Below are positions 1 to 6,762 of a DNA stretch of 33,767 bases, piece by piece. The notes beneath the pieces are model-generated. The model saw nothing but the letters and a program-made list of their open reading frames with translations, was not told the DNA's origin and ran no database searches. How positions within the stretch are numbered: the first letter of the stretch is position 1; each line of letters starts with the position of its first letter. A program made the translations under genes and the position numbers. Location of the stretch: positions 1 through 33,767 of the IMG/VR virus record IMGVR_UViG_3300014497_000019, one strand, 5' to 3'. Source of the stretch: a virus.

Positions 1-470
1 AGCGCATTGCGGAGGGGTAGCAGCAGGTTGCTCATGCGCTTGCGCGTGACGTGCTGCTTCGAGATCCAATCGCGCAGCACCCCCACGCTCAGCGTCCCCA
101 CCTGGATGTCGCCGAACTCAGGAATCAGCACGTTGTCGATCGCCTTCCGATACCCGCTCCATGTGCTGGGCTGCAGCGATGCCTTGGAGCGGTTCTTGTA
201 GTCGGTCAGCAAGGTCTTGATCAGTGTCGTCTTGCCGCTGCTGTGGCCGAATACCTTGCAGCGCGGCGAGTCGGGAAAGTAGTCGTCGTAGCGGAACAGG
301 CCCCGTTCGATCCTCGACTTGATCTCCGAGCGGAGTCTGTCGGCAAACGCGAGGTTTGCCTTCGTCGGCGGCAAGTCGACGATCTCGCGGCACTGAGCAC
401 CGCGGAAGCTGAACGCTATCTGGATGACCTCTTTGTGCTTCCTGGAGATGACGGTGATGCCGGTGGCCAT
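1..470 (-). CDS. int: Phage integrase (tyrosine recombinase), C-terminal part outside window
   Basis: This is a site-specific recombinase that would insert and excise the prophage. Only the first 156 codons lie in the window; the catalytic domain (Arg...His-x-x-Arg...Tyr) is beyond the left edge, so catalysis cannot be checked. The N-terminal part, starting MATGITVISRKHKEV, has the look of the arm-type DNA-binding domain found in many proteobacterial prophage integrases (DUF3596-like): a strand-rich start, then LPPTKANLAFADRLRSEI and a FRYDDYFPDS segment at about residues 35-65. A helical core-binding (SAM-like) domain starts near residue 85, with STWSGYRKAIDNVLIPEFGD. The ATG overlaps the stop of the excisionase gene (ATGA), so the two are translationally coupled. 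An integrase at this end suggests that one attachment site lies just left of the window. Confidence 0.9.
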   Translation of the reverse strand, partial: MATGITVISRKHKEVIQIAFSFRGAQCREIVDLPPTKANLAFADRLRSEIKSRIERGLFRYDDYFPDSPRCKVFGHSSGKTTLIKTLLTDYKNRSKASLQPSTWSGYRKAIDNVLIPEFGDIQVGTLSVGVLRDWISKQHVTRKRMSNLLLPLRNA

Positions 471-688
471 CAGCGCGACTTCTTGGCCTTGAGCGGACGG
501 CCCGCGGCCCAGTCGTTGACTGCCTCGATGTTGATCCAGGTCTGCTTGCTGCCCGCAGGAAGGCGGACGTGGACATCGCGCAGCCAGTGGCCGCTGCGCA
601 CGCGCTTGTCGACCGCGTCGGGTGTCTCGCCGAACAGTTCGCAGTAGCGGTTCATGGGGACCCATTCGAGGGCGACGACGTTTGTCAT
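470..688 (-). CDS. xis: Excisionase-like DNA-binding protein
   Basis: A 72-residue basic protein that probably acts as the recombination directionality factor for the integrase downstream. The pattern VALEWVPMNRYCELFGETPD, then DAVDKRVRSGHWLRDVHVRLP, then INIEAVNDWAAGRP matches the small winged-helix excisionase family (DUF1233 / P22-Xis-like): a recognition helix, a short beta-wing and a closing INxEAxxxW motif. GGAG lies about eight bases before the ATG. Its stop overlaps the integrase start, which is the expected xis-int arrangement. Family assignment is by pattern recognition; the location next to int makes it strong. Confidence 0.85.
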   Translation of the reverse strand: MTNVVALEWVPMNRYCELFGETPDAVDKRVRSGHWLRDVHVRLPAGSKQTWINIEAVNDWAAGRPLKAKKSR

Positions 689-747
689 GCGAGCACTCCG
701 AGCGGCGCTATGCTGCTTTCACGATCAGGCATATACCTAGGGGAACT

Positions 748-1377
748 ATGACGGCAGCGGATCCGGTGCAGATGTACGTGAATCGCATGGGCGAACTCAA
801 GAAGCGCTTTGTTGCGGTGGAGGCGGTGATTCAAGCGAACCCTGGCCTTGGTGCGGACGCAGTACCTCAGGCGGACTGGTATGCGCTCGAGAGCGTTTGT
901 CTCCAGCTTCGAAAGATTCTGGAGCTGATCGCGTTCAGCGGCTTGCTTGCTCACAAGTCGAAATATGAACAGGCGCACAAGGACTTTCTGACCCATATGT
1001 TCGTCACGAAGATTGCTCGCAGGCTCGATGCTGTCCATCCACGCTGGTTTCCAGAGCACGTCACGATCACAGCGATCGGTGATGGAAAGACGCAGGCGGG
1101 GGTGACGCCCACTGCTTCCGGCTTTAATCGAAAAATCTGGGCGGAGCTTTACGACCAGATGAGCGAAATCTTGCACGTCAACAATCCCTTCGCCGGGCGA
1201 ACTGTCGTGCACGCAACTTGGCGCATTCCGGAGACGGTCGCACGGTTGAAGCGGCACATGCAGACCCACTTGGTGCACATTGTCGATGGGCCCTCCTTGA
1301 TCGGAGACCTTGGGACTTGGCCCGCTGGCCGCTGTCAGGTTCACGAAGCCACTGTTGCTGATCCCGACAGCCTTTGA
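748..1377 (+). CDS. Conserved-looking hypothetical protein, 209 aa
   Basis: I do not recognise this family. The frame is open further upstream, but the ATG at 748 follows an AGGGGAA ribosome-binding sequence and gives a sensible start (MTAADPVQMYVNRMGELKKR). The protein is mostly helical with mixed charge, has no signal peptide or membrane segment, and contains a central HPRWFPEHVTI segment followed by a region around FNRKIWAELYDQMSEILHV. It is transcribed alone, divergent from xis and convergent with the minus-strand operon ending at 1434, which is a typical position for a lysogenically expressed accessory gene. Function unknown. Confidence 0.7.
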   Translation: MTAADPVQMYVNRMGELKKRFVAVEAVIQANPGLGADAVPQADWYALESVCLQLRKILELIAFSGLLAHKSKYEQAHKDFLTHMFVTKIARRLDAVHPRWFPEHVTITAIGDGKTQAGVTPTASGFNRKIWAELYDQMSEILHVNNPFAGRTVVHATWRIPETVARLKRHMQTHLVHIVDGPSLIGDLGTWPAGRCQVHEATVADPDSL

Positions 1378-1433
1378 ATTGCCTATCCAACTCGTCAACA
1401 CTTGCTGCTTTGAACTGGTGCAGGCTGGGTACT

Positions 1434-1640
1434 TCATCGCTTCGCACCCTCCGCCATGACAGCGCGAACAATGGCATTGCGCAGGCCCACCCGAGCAGTC
1501 TTGGGCAGCGTCTCCCAGAAGGTCGGGTGCTCCGCGTCGATGTGCTCCATCACCCTGAACGCCACAAGGTCCGCATCGATAGAGCCCGGCGACTTGGGGA
1601 CCAAACGCAGCGCTGGCTTGCTGGGGGCTGCGGTGGTCAT
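1434..1640 (-). CDS. Small hypothetical protein, last gene of the antirepressor operon
   Basis: A 68-residue soluble protein (MTTAAPSKPALRLVPKSPG...). An upstream in-frame start at 1700 is possible, but the ATG at 1640 overlaps the stop of the preceding gene (ATGA), which fits translational coupling and gives a normal start. The C-terminal half (ADLVAFRVMEHIDAEHP through ARVGLRNAIVRAVM) is predicted helical. No known domain is evident. It is the last gene of the chain that begins with the Arc-like gene at 3966. No clear terminator is seen between its stop and the convergent gene ending at 1377. Confidence 0.65.
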   Translation of the reverse strand: MTTAAPSKPALRLVPKSPGSIDADLVAFRVMEHIDAEHPTFWETLPKTARVGLRNAIVRAVMAEGAKR

Positions 1641-2431
1641 TGCATCCCTTTGAAGACGGCGGCATCCAGGCGTGAATGGGCCAGATCCAGCAGACGCCAT
1701 GCACCGTGCAGCGCGATGTCGTCGAAGTCGAGGAGCGCGGCGTCAAGGACAGCGCATGCGACGCCGATCGGAGCGCTGGCGTTCTCGCAGTCGCGCAGGT
1801 CCCGGGTGTCCAGCCCGCCAGCAAAGGCGGCCTTCGCGCGTTCCGCGGCGTAGATGGCGCCGTAGAGCAACTCGGTGTTGGCCTCTTGGCTGCGTGAGCG
1901 CATGACCGCGATGCCCTCGGAGAGCATTGCGCCGATCTCGTACATCTCGTGATCGTCCCAACTGGAATCGCTCTCGGTAGCGGCTGGAGCTTGTGCCGGC
2001 GTGACGGGCTCGCTGCCGTCCGGAAGATCCTTCAGGTACGCCGAATCCATCTCGCTGTTGGCTTCATCGAGCAGCACCCATGCCTCTCGGAGCATGGACT
2101 CGACCACCTCACCGCGCGATAGGGCAATGACCCCGTCAATCGCTGCGAGCGACGTGAACATGCCGGTGTAGGCCGCGTCGGCGTCGGAGCGCGTCAGGGG
2201 CTGCCGGTACATCGGTGCGATGGCTGCTGGCAGCATGTCTTCGACGACTGCGCGTAGCAGCACGTCGGCAGCATCGCCCGGGTCCGTCAGCTCAACCGAC
2301 TGATGAGCGAGTTGCAGCTTCTCCTGCCCGAGTTTGAGCTTGGAGAAGATCGAATCGAGCCGCGTTTTCAGTGTGCTCTTGGTCGCCTTCGGCTTGGCCG
2401 CAGCGCGGGGCTTGTCGATGACGGCGTTCAT
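1637..2431 (-). CDS. Hypothetical phage protein, 264 aa
   Basis: A 264-residue protein with a basic, Lys/Ala-rich N-terminus (MNAVIDKPRAAAKPKATKST) followed by an almost all-helical body rich in Ala, Leu, Asp and Glu. Two similar segments, LLREAWVLLDEANSEMDSAYLK-like around residue 115 and ALHGAWRLLDLAHSRLDAAV near the C-terminus, look like an internal helical repeat; a similar AIYAAERAKAAF helix occurs between them. I do not recognise the family. Its start overlaps the stop of the upstream gene and its stop overlaps the start of the next, so it is part of a coupled operon with the antirepressor. Role unknown. Confidence 0.75.
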   Translation of the reverse strand: MNAVIDKPRAAAKPKATKSTLKTRLDSIFSKLKLGQEKLQLAHQSVELTDPGDAADVLLRAVVEDMLPAAIAPMYRQPLTRSDADAAYTGMFTSLAAIDGVIALSRGEVVESMLREAWVLLDEANSEMDSAYLKDLPDGSEPVTPAQAPAATESDSSWDDHEMYEIGAMLSEGIAVMRSRSQEANTELLYGAIYAAERAKAAFAGGLDTRDLRDCENASAPIGVACAVLDAALLDFDDIALHGAWRLLDLAHSRLDAAVFKGMQ

Positions 2432-2790
2432 TGCAGGACTCCTTCCGGAAGCTCTGCATTTGCGCCGTAGATTTCGCGGTGGGCGTCCCCGATGGTGAGG
2501 TCGTCGTTGCCAATGTAGCTCAGCAAAATCGAGTTCATTGCATGGATACGCACGACCAAGGCCCGGATCACTACGCCTTCCGCCGGCTCAAGTTCGTCGG
2601 CGCGCGAGATCACTTCGTTTGCCAGCACCTCGATGTCGGCGGCAGCGTCAAAGACGAGTCGCCAGGCAAAGGTGCCACCCTCCGGCAGTGGCGTGTCGGC
2701 GGTGATCTGATTGGCGGTTGTCTGGCCAGACAAGGCCAGGCGAGGGGGCTCGTTTGGCCCCGAGGCGGGGCTGGTGCTATTCTTCGACAT
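2428..2790 (-). CDS. Hypothetical protein, 120 aa, in antirepressor operon
   Basis: The preferred start is the ATG at 2790 (MSKNSTSPASGPNEPPRL), preceded by AAGGA at good spacing. The frame stays open upstream to an ATG at 2955 that overlaps the stop of the antirepressor (ATGA), so a 175-residue form is possible. The upstream extension is basic, and the DNA there forms hairpins, so the short form seems better. The body has a flexible N-terminus and then helices containing AWRLVFDAAADIEVLANEVI and VVIRALVVRIHAMNSILLSY, resembling small helical phage proteins of unknown role. It is encoded between the antirepressor and the 264-aa protein. Confidence 0.65.
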   Translation of the reverse strand: MSKNSTSPASGPNEPPRLALSGQTTANQITADTPLPEGGTFAWRLVFDAAADIEVLANEVISRADELEPAEGVVIRALVVRIHAMNSILLSYIGNDDLTIGDAHREIYGANAELPEGVLQ

Positions 2791-2951
2791 GTGAATCCTT
2801 ACCTTTTTGACGGGGTGGGTTTTCATAGACGGTCGAGTGGGCTCAATCACTCGGCCGTCGCCTTTTGGGGCGACGCCATCTATGTTGGTGATCTTCAGAG
2901 TACAGGTCGGATCGCGTTTCCGTAAGGTTGCGAAGCGATCCGGCCCAGTTT
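2791..2951 (-). other. Inter-cistronic segment with two overlapping hairpins
   Basis: On the minus strand a 7-bp perfect stem (CGTCGCC with GGCGACG, loop CCAAAA) is followed directly by a 12-bp stem formed by GACGGCCGAGTG and CACTCGACCGTC with one C-A mismatch. The two stems share the GACG bases, so they could compete. They lie between the antirepressor stop and the AAGGA of the next gene. The stretch may be a regulatory RNA or leader, or simply the coding start of a longer downstream gene, because the frame is open through it. Confidence 0.35.
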
Positions 2952-3722
2952 TCATGCGGCCTCCTTTTCGGGGCCGAGCAGCGGCAGAACATTGGGGCTC
3001 CACTTCACTTGCTGAATCGGAACGCCGCTGCCGTGCTTCTTGCCGGTGTCCAGAATGCGTGCGAACTCGCGGCCGGCATCGGTGACCTCCCAGACATCAC
3101 CGCGCTTCATCTGCATACCGGCCTCGGCGAGCAACAGATTCACGCCGCGAGCACTGGCGCCAATGCGCTTGCCCAACTCGGTCGGCGTGAAGAACTGGGT
3201 GTCCTGCTTCTCGGCTTCGAGATGCACCTGGCCCAGGCCTTCGAGCAGGTTCACGTCGGTGAGCTTTCGCACCATCTGGTTGGCGCTGATCGCTGCAGCG
3301 TTCTTGTCGCAGCCGAGCAGGCGGGCCACGCGGAACAGCGGCGGGAAGGCCTTGGCCGCGTCGTAGGCCAGTCGGACAGGTGAGGGAGTCGCCTTCGGTG
3401 CCGTGTAGCTGCCCGTCTTGCGGATCGAAGGCAGCACTTCTTCGAACACCCAGCGCTCGAAGCGCTCGGCCGCTGGCAGGGTACTGTTGACGATCAGACG
3501 GAGCACGTCGGGCTCCGAAAGCACCCGTACCTCTTGCACGCCGCCAGCGGTTTGAAGGGGGTGCAGCTTTTGCGCCCCCTTGCAGTGAGAGCGGATTGCG
3601 GTCGTGGGATCAGCGTAGCCCAGCGCCTCGGCCACATCTTTGCCGACAAAGTAGGGCTCGCTGTCGATCTCAAGCGCCCGGATGTTTGCGCCTTCGAAGC
3701 TGTAGGGAACGATGTTGCTCAC
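2952..3722 (-). CDS. ant: Phage antirepressor, BRO-N plus KilA-C-like domain
   Basis: A 256-residue two-domain protein. Residues 1-110 match the BRO-N/Bro-like domain: FEGANIRALEIDSEPYFVGKDVAEALGY, a conserved L-SEPDVLRLI block and FERWVFEEVLPSIRKTG. Residues 125-250 look like the KilA-C/antirepressor C-terminal domain, with FFTPTELGKRIGASARGVN and EAGMQMKRGDVWEVTDAG. Phage antirepressors of this kind bind or inactivate repressors to trigger lytic growth. The start is a GTG with AAAGGA six bases upstream; no ATG fits. It is second in the operon behind an Arc-like repressor, the order seen around P22 ant. It probably relieves repression by one of the two XRE repressors in this window, but the target is not visible. 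Confidence 0.88.
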   Translation of the reverse strand: MSNIVPYSFEGANIRALEIDSEPYFVGKDVAEALGYADPTTAIRSHCKGAQKLHPLQTAGGVQEVRVLSEPDVLRLIVNSTLPAAERFERWVFEEVLPSIRKTGSYTAPKATPSPVRLAYDAAKAFPPLFRVARLLGCDKNAAAISANQMVRKLTDVNLLEGLGQVHLEAEKQDTQFFTPTELGKRIGASARGVNLLLAEAGMQMKRGDVWEVTDAGREFARILDTGKKHGSGVPIQQVKWSPNVLPLLGPEKEAA

Positions 3723-3780
3723 TGCGGTCCTTTCGTTGTCGACTTTGGTTGATTGAGGTGGCGCTGTCTGCTAAAGCGCT

Positions 3781-3966
3781 TTACTTGACATCGGTGTTGG
3801 GCTCGACCTCGAGCTGTCTATCCATTGCGCGACTCTGCTCAAGGCGCATGCGAATCTCAGCAGATAGGGATCGATACGATCTCGCCGCGGCTGTGACGAG
3901 AAAGCGCTGCAGGTCGTCAGGTAGACGGATTGCCACGTTCGGTTTCTGCTTGGTCTTAACCGCCAT
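3781..3966 (-). CDS. arc: Arc-family ribbon-helix-helix repressor
   Basis: A 61-residue protein: a basic N-terminus, the strand NVAIRLPDDLQRFL, and the helix pair AAARSYRSLSAEIRMRLEQS. This is the Arc/MetJ ribbon-helix-helix pattern, with the strand that enters the DNA major groove at about residues 9-15. The frame is open to an earlier ATG at 4026, but that extension would run across the palindromic control region; the ATG at 3966 follows GGGAG at about nine bases. In P22, Arc represses the ant operon, and here the gene sits 58 bases ahead of the antirepressor in the same direction, so autorepression of the operon is the natural inference. Confidence 0.85.
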   Translation of the reverse strand: MAVKTKQKPNVAIRLPDDLQRFLVTAAARSYRSLSAEIRMRLEQSRAMDRQLEVEPNTDVK

Positions 3967-3982
3967 AGAATGGCTCCCACTT

Positions 3983-4049
3983 AGTATTGATTGGTAATGA
4001 AGAGTAGATGGTCGTGGATTTTGCACGAGGAAATCTACTTGTCAATACT
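3983..4049. promoter_or_regulatory. Divergent control region with nested inverted repeats and a promoter
   Basis: AGTATTGA at 3983-3990 is matched by TCAATACT at 4042-4049, and inside this GTAGAT at 4004-4009 is matched by ATCTAC at 4033-4038. The nested symmetry between divergent genes is what an operator pair for the Arc-like or XRE regulator would look like. On the plus strand TTGCAC (4021-4026), a 17-base spacer and AATACT (4044-4049) form a plausible sigma70 promoter for the XRE gene, overlapping the operator. No LexA box was found here. Confidence 0.55.
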
Positions 4050-4073
4050 ATTTTTGACTCTTTAATCATTTTC

Positions 4074-4574
4074 ATGACTGACTTGCTCAAGGATCGGCTG
4101 ACCAAGACCAGAGCGGCCATGGGGTGGAGTCAGCAGGAACTCGCAGAAGCGAGCGGAGTTGCTGCAGCTCAGATCTCGCGGTATGAGTCCGGCCGCAGTG
4201 AACCTCGGCCAGAGGTGATCGGTAAGCTTGCAAAAGCTCTTGATGTTCAGTTCGACTGGCTTGCTCGCGGGGTTGGCCCAGTCGAGGGCGGCAATCCTGA
4301 ACGCAAATTGCCTGCTGGCAGCAAGGCCCTGCCACTTGATCTTTCGGATGGTGAGTACGACCGAATCGCGGCATTCGCTGAGCAGCACGGCCTGACCAAA
4401 GAGATGGCCGTAAGAAAGCTGCTCTTGGAGGGGTTGAAAGCCCTGTTGGGCGAGACTGAAGTCCAGGACGGCTCTTCGATGTCTGACCTTCAAAGGCGAA
4501 TTAGAGAGAACACTGAACTGCTTCAGGAGCTTCGCTCGCGTATGGAGCTGGTTGAGAGCGGTTCGAAGACCTGA
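4074..4574 (+). CDS. XRE/Cro-CI family transcriptional regulator without peptidase domain
   Basis: A 166-residue regulator. Residues 5-60 form a classical helix-turn-helix: LTKTRAAMGWSQQELAEASG, then AQISRYESGRSEPRPEVIGK. A DWLARGVGP segment follows, which is common in phage repressors. The C-terminal half (SDGEYDRIAAFAEQHGLTKE and MAVRKLLLEGLKALLG, then a charged coiled-coil-like tail) is not the S24/LexA self-cleavage domain. The frame is open to an ATG at 4008, but that would translate through the operator; the ATG at 4074 starts directly before the domain, although its ribosome-binding site is weak. It faces the Arc/antirepressor operon and may control it. Confidence 0.85.
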   Translation: MTDLLKDRLTKTRAAMGWSQQELAEASGVAAAQISRYESGRSEPRPEVIGKLAKALDVQFDWLARGVGPVEGGNPERKLPAGSKALPLDLSDGEYDRIAAFAEQHGLTKEMAVRKLLLEGLKALLGETEVQDGSSMSDLQRRIRENTELLQELRSRMELVESGSKT

Positions 4575-4967
4575 GTGGCTGAATGACATCCTCCGCAGGT
4601 TGCCCGCCACGAAGCCGCGTGTCATGGTGAATCGCTTCACCAGGGTTTGCCCGAGCCACGCGGCACTTGGCTGACGATCGGCGGCTGAGTTGAAGAATTG
4701 CATGCCGCCATGCTCACGGCGCTTGGTCCAATCGCAAAACCCTGGTGGGGGGATCGACCGAAAACAGGAGGCGCGGGAAGGGCTGTCACCCCAGTAGGGA
4801 TTGACGGCGCGTCGCCACGCTGACCGTTCTCGCTCTGCATCTTCCATCGCTGCCCCTGCTGGGCCCCGCCGTGCATCCGATGTGCTGCGGTATGGGTGGA
4901 CTATCTTCGTCTGACCCGACGAACTGAAGCCTGTCTACGGGCATGCCCTACAGGCGGCTGGCAGCCC
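4575..4967. other. Stretch without a convincing gene
   Basis: No gene with a ribosome-binding site is evident. The minus frame is open from 4847 down to 4062, through the XRE gene, but it is Arg/Ser/Pro-rich and is most likely non-coding. A perfect 6-bp hairpin (GGTGAA, loop TCGC, TTCACC) lies at 4626-4641 with no T-run. The stretch separates the regulatory block from the cargo block and may be an old junction or a dispersed repeat; I cannot show which. Confidence 0.3.
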
Positions 4968-5819
4968 TTACGGTGTACCGGCAGACCGTAGTTTTTTCCA
5001 ATCTCCGACCCAATCCCTTGCGGTTCTGAATGTCACAGAGACAACCTTGCCAGCAATCGCTGCGGCTGCCGCATCCATACTTTTGAATTCGATCATGTGC
5101 TTGTCGCACCAGGAAAAAACATCCTGTTTGAAGGCCCGATTCTCGGCATGTCGAGCCGCAGCAGCTGCTCGCGCGAGCGCACTGCGCGCATGTACTATCG
5201 CGTCTCGGTCTGCCGCCTCGTTGGCAAGCGCTGCCCCCTCGTTCCACATGCTGTCACCTCGCTCTAGGACTAAAGCCTCATGAGCTTCAGCCAGCCAGTT
5301 GAGGCCTCGCTCAAGGCGACCGGCTGCGATGTCCGTTGCGGCCTGATTGAACCAAGTGATAGCCATGGCCAGCAAGATGCTGGAGTCGTCTGGCGGGGCC
5401 TTGAGCGGGAGATCCGAGAGGAGCTTGGCTCGTTCAGGGGCTCTCTCAATGTTGGACAGTTCGTTGTAGAGCGTGAAGGCCCAGCCTTCGAAATTTCCAT
5501 ATCGCTCACCAGTCCAATCTCCCGGACCGATCTCCATGGTGCTTAGCCCGGCAAACGACATGTAATACGCGCCACTCCAGTTTGCGAACCAACTGTCTCG
5601 AACCGCTGCAGCAAGCACATATGGCAAATCATCTTTGTGCTTTTTCAGGAGGGCCTCGGTGGTGCTAACAACCACTTTGAGGTGCGTGGCTCCGAGCGGC
5701 CCGAAGGAATGCGAGAACTCGACAGTGTGCGGTAGTCCCAACGACAGAGTCTCCTGCAGGGCCGCGGCGCCGGCCTTCTGTCGCGCCCCGTCATGCCTCG
5801 TCAAAAAATCCTCGTTCAT
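4968..5819 (-). CDS. Hypothetical cargo protein, 283 aa
   Basis: I do not recognise this family. The chosen ATG at 5819 (MNEDFLTRHDGARQKAG) has AGGA about nine bases upstream; an in-frame ATG at 5846 lacks one. The N-terminal half is mixed strand/helix, with LPHTVEFSHSFGPLGATHLK. A Trp/Tyr/Gly-rich middle (NWSGAYYMSFAGLSTMEIG) follows, then long Ala/Glu/Arg helices at about residues 165-245. The C-terminal tail, VVSVTFRTARDWVGDWKKLR, is compact and basic. No signal peptide or membrane helix is present. It is transcribed alone and opposite to the cassette to its right. An accessory, lysogen-expressed role is an inference from position only. Confidence 0.7.
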   Translation of the reverse strand: MNEDFLTRHDGARQKAGAAALQETLSLGLPHTVEFSHSFGPLGATHLKVVVSTTEALLKKHKDDLPYVLAAAVRDSWFANWSGAYYMSFAGLSTMEIGPGDWTGERYGNFEGWAFTLYNELSNIERAPERAKLLSDLPLKAPPDDSSILLAMAITWFNQAATDIAAGRLERGLNWLAEAHEALVLERGDSMWNEGAALANEAADRDAIVHARSALARAAAAARHAENRAFKQDVFSWCDKHMIEFKSMDAAAAAIAGKVVSVTFRTARDWVGDWKKLRSAGTP

Positions 5820-5841
5820 GGCGATCCTGAAACTGCCGATG

Positions 5842-5865
5842 GGCAATCACACCCGTGATATTGCC
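5842..5865. promoter_or_regulatory. 24-bp imperfect dyad upstream of the 283-aa gene
   Basis: GGCAAT at 5842-5847 is mirrored by ATTGCC at 5860-5865, with partially symmetric CAC/GTG bases inside. It lies about 23 bases before the chosen ATG at 5819, where a repressor operator or a leader hairpin would act. No matching copy elsewhere in the window was noticed. Confidence 0.35.
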
Positions 5866-5898
5866 ATCAACTTGCCGAAGAGTTAGGACCGGGGCGGC

Positions 5899-6057
5899 TC
5901 AGTACGCGGGGGGCGCCTGCTTGATCGAGCGGGCCAACGCGTAGGCCTTCTGGACACCAAGGAAAATCCCCAAGGAGTCGCGCTCGATGCAAAAATACGT
6001 CAGTATCCGAGGCGAACACACCTTGCAGTCAACCTCGGGTCGAAGCAAGATACACAT
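5899..6057 (-). CDS. Possible small Cys-containing protein, 52 aa
   Basis: An open frame starting MCILLRPEVDCKVCSPRIL and ending RSIKQAPPAY. An upstream TTG at 6105 would lengthen it to 68 residues but would overlap the divergent gene starting at 6094. Codon third positions look moderately coding, and the protein contains four Cys, including a CxxC pair (CKVC). No good ribosome-binding site is visible. It could be a real small gene filling the gap between two divergent genes, or chance; confidence is low. Confidence 0.3.
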   Translation of the reverse strand: MCILLRPEVDCKVCSPRILTYFCIERDSLGIFLGVQKAYALARSIKQAPPAY

Positions 6058-6093
6058 TTTTACGGGTATGGCCTTGGCCTCTTCCACATCCTG

Positions 6094-6762
6094 ATGCTCG
6101 ATCAAATCGAATCAACCAACTTTTCAATGGTGGTGATTGCGCCTTTCGCGCCTTCAGTCTTTCAGCCCGTTTGGTTTGCTGACCAGGGGCTTGTTGGGCG
6201 CGAAGCTGCGGTCGCAGCAACAAAGGATGGGTCAGGTTTCGTTTTATTTGAGGAAGCGGCTAAGTTTACGCTGGGCATTTTTGACATCACTGTGCAAAAA
6301 GATCGGATGCAAGTGCTGACGACCCGGGAGGATGGCGTTCAGCCAATGGTTGACCTTTTCGTTGCCACGATGTCTCTCGTCGAGCCGCTGAAAGCTACCG
6401 CACTAGGTTTTAACTTCGCAGTCCATTTCAGAACGGGCTCTGAGCGTGGTTGGCATAAGGCCGGCGATCTACTCGCCGGCAAGGATTTTTGGAATGCGGC
6501 GTGGCCGAAGCATGTTGGATTGCTCAATCTACAACTTGCTCTTTCGAGAATTGACGACCATCCTGGTCAGGTGAATGTCCATGTTCAACCTTCTGGGCTG
6601 ACGCAATTCGGCGTCTTTGTCAATATTAATGATCATTTCGATTTCAAAGACGGAAAATCTGGTCCGGAAATAGCAAGCTTTGCATCTGCTGAATGGCAGA
6701 AATCTGCTTATCGGAGCACCGCTTTAATCGAAAAAGTTGTGAAGGAGTCGCTTCGTGAATGA
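6094..6762 (+). CDS. Unknown protein, first gene of the metallo-beta-lactamase cassette (222 aa)
   Basis: I do not recognise this family. It is a soluble, strand-rich protein. An N-terminal block (FSMVVIAPFAPSVFQPVWFA) is followed by an FTLGIFDITVQKDRMQVLT strand pair. The C-terminal half contains LGFNFAVHFRTGSERGWHK, FWNAAWPKHVGLLNLQLAL and TQFGVFVNINDHFDF, which read like conserved core strands. The start is uncertain: the ATG at 6094 has no strong ribosome-binding site and an internal ATG at 6127 is an alternative. It overlaps the next gene by eight bases, and the cassette of three genes has lower GC and more A/T-ending codons than the phage genes around it, suggesting separate acquisition. 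It may be the sensor or partner of the hydrolase encoded third. Confidence 0.75.
   Translation: MLDQIESTNFSMVVIAPFAPSVFQPVWFADQGLVGREAAVAATKDGSGFVLFEEAAKFTLGIFDITVQKDRMQVLTTREDGVQPMVDLFVATMSLVEPLKATALGFNFAVHFRTGSERGWHKAGDLLAGKDFWNAAWPKHVGLLNLQLALSRIDDHPGQVNVHVQPSGLTQFGVFVNINDHFDFKDGKSGPEIASFASAEWQKSAYRSTALIEKVVKESLRE

Noticed and set aside
685-1824. 379-codon open frame on the minus strand
   Set aside because: It is antisense to the 209-aa gene and the end of the 68-aa gene region, rich in Cys, Ser and Arg without domain pattern, and has no ribosome-binding site; a shadow frame.
4062-4847. 261-codon minus frame
   Set aside because: It runs through the XRE regulator in antisense, and its own part is low in coding character. 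Kept only as a note on the non-coding stretch.
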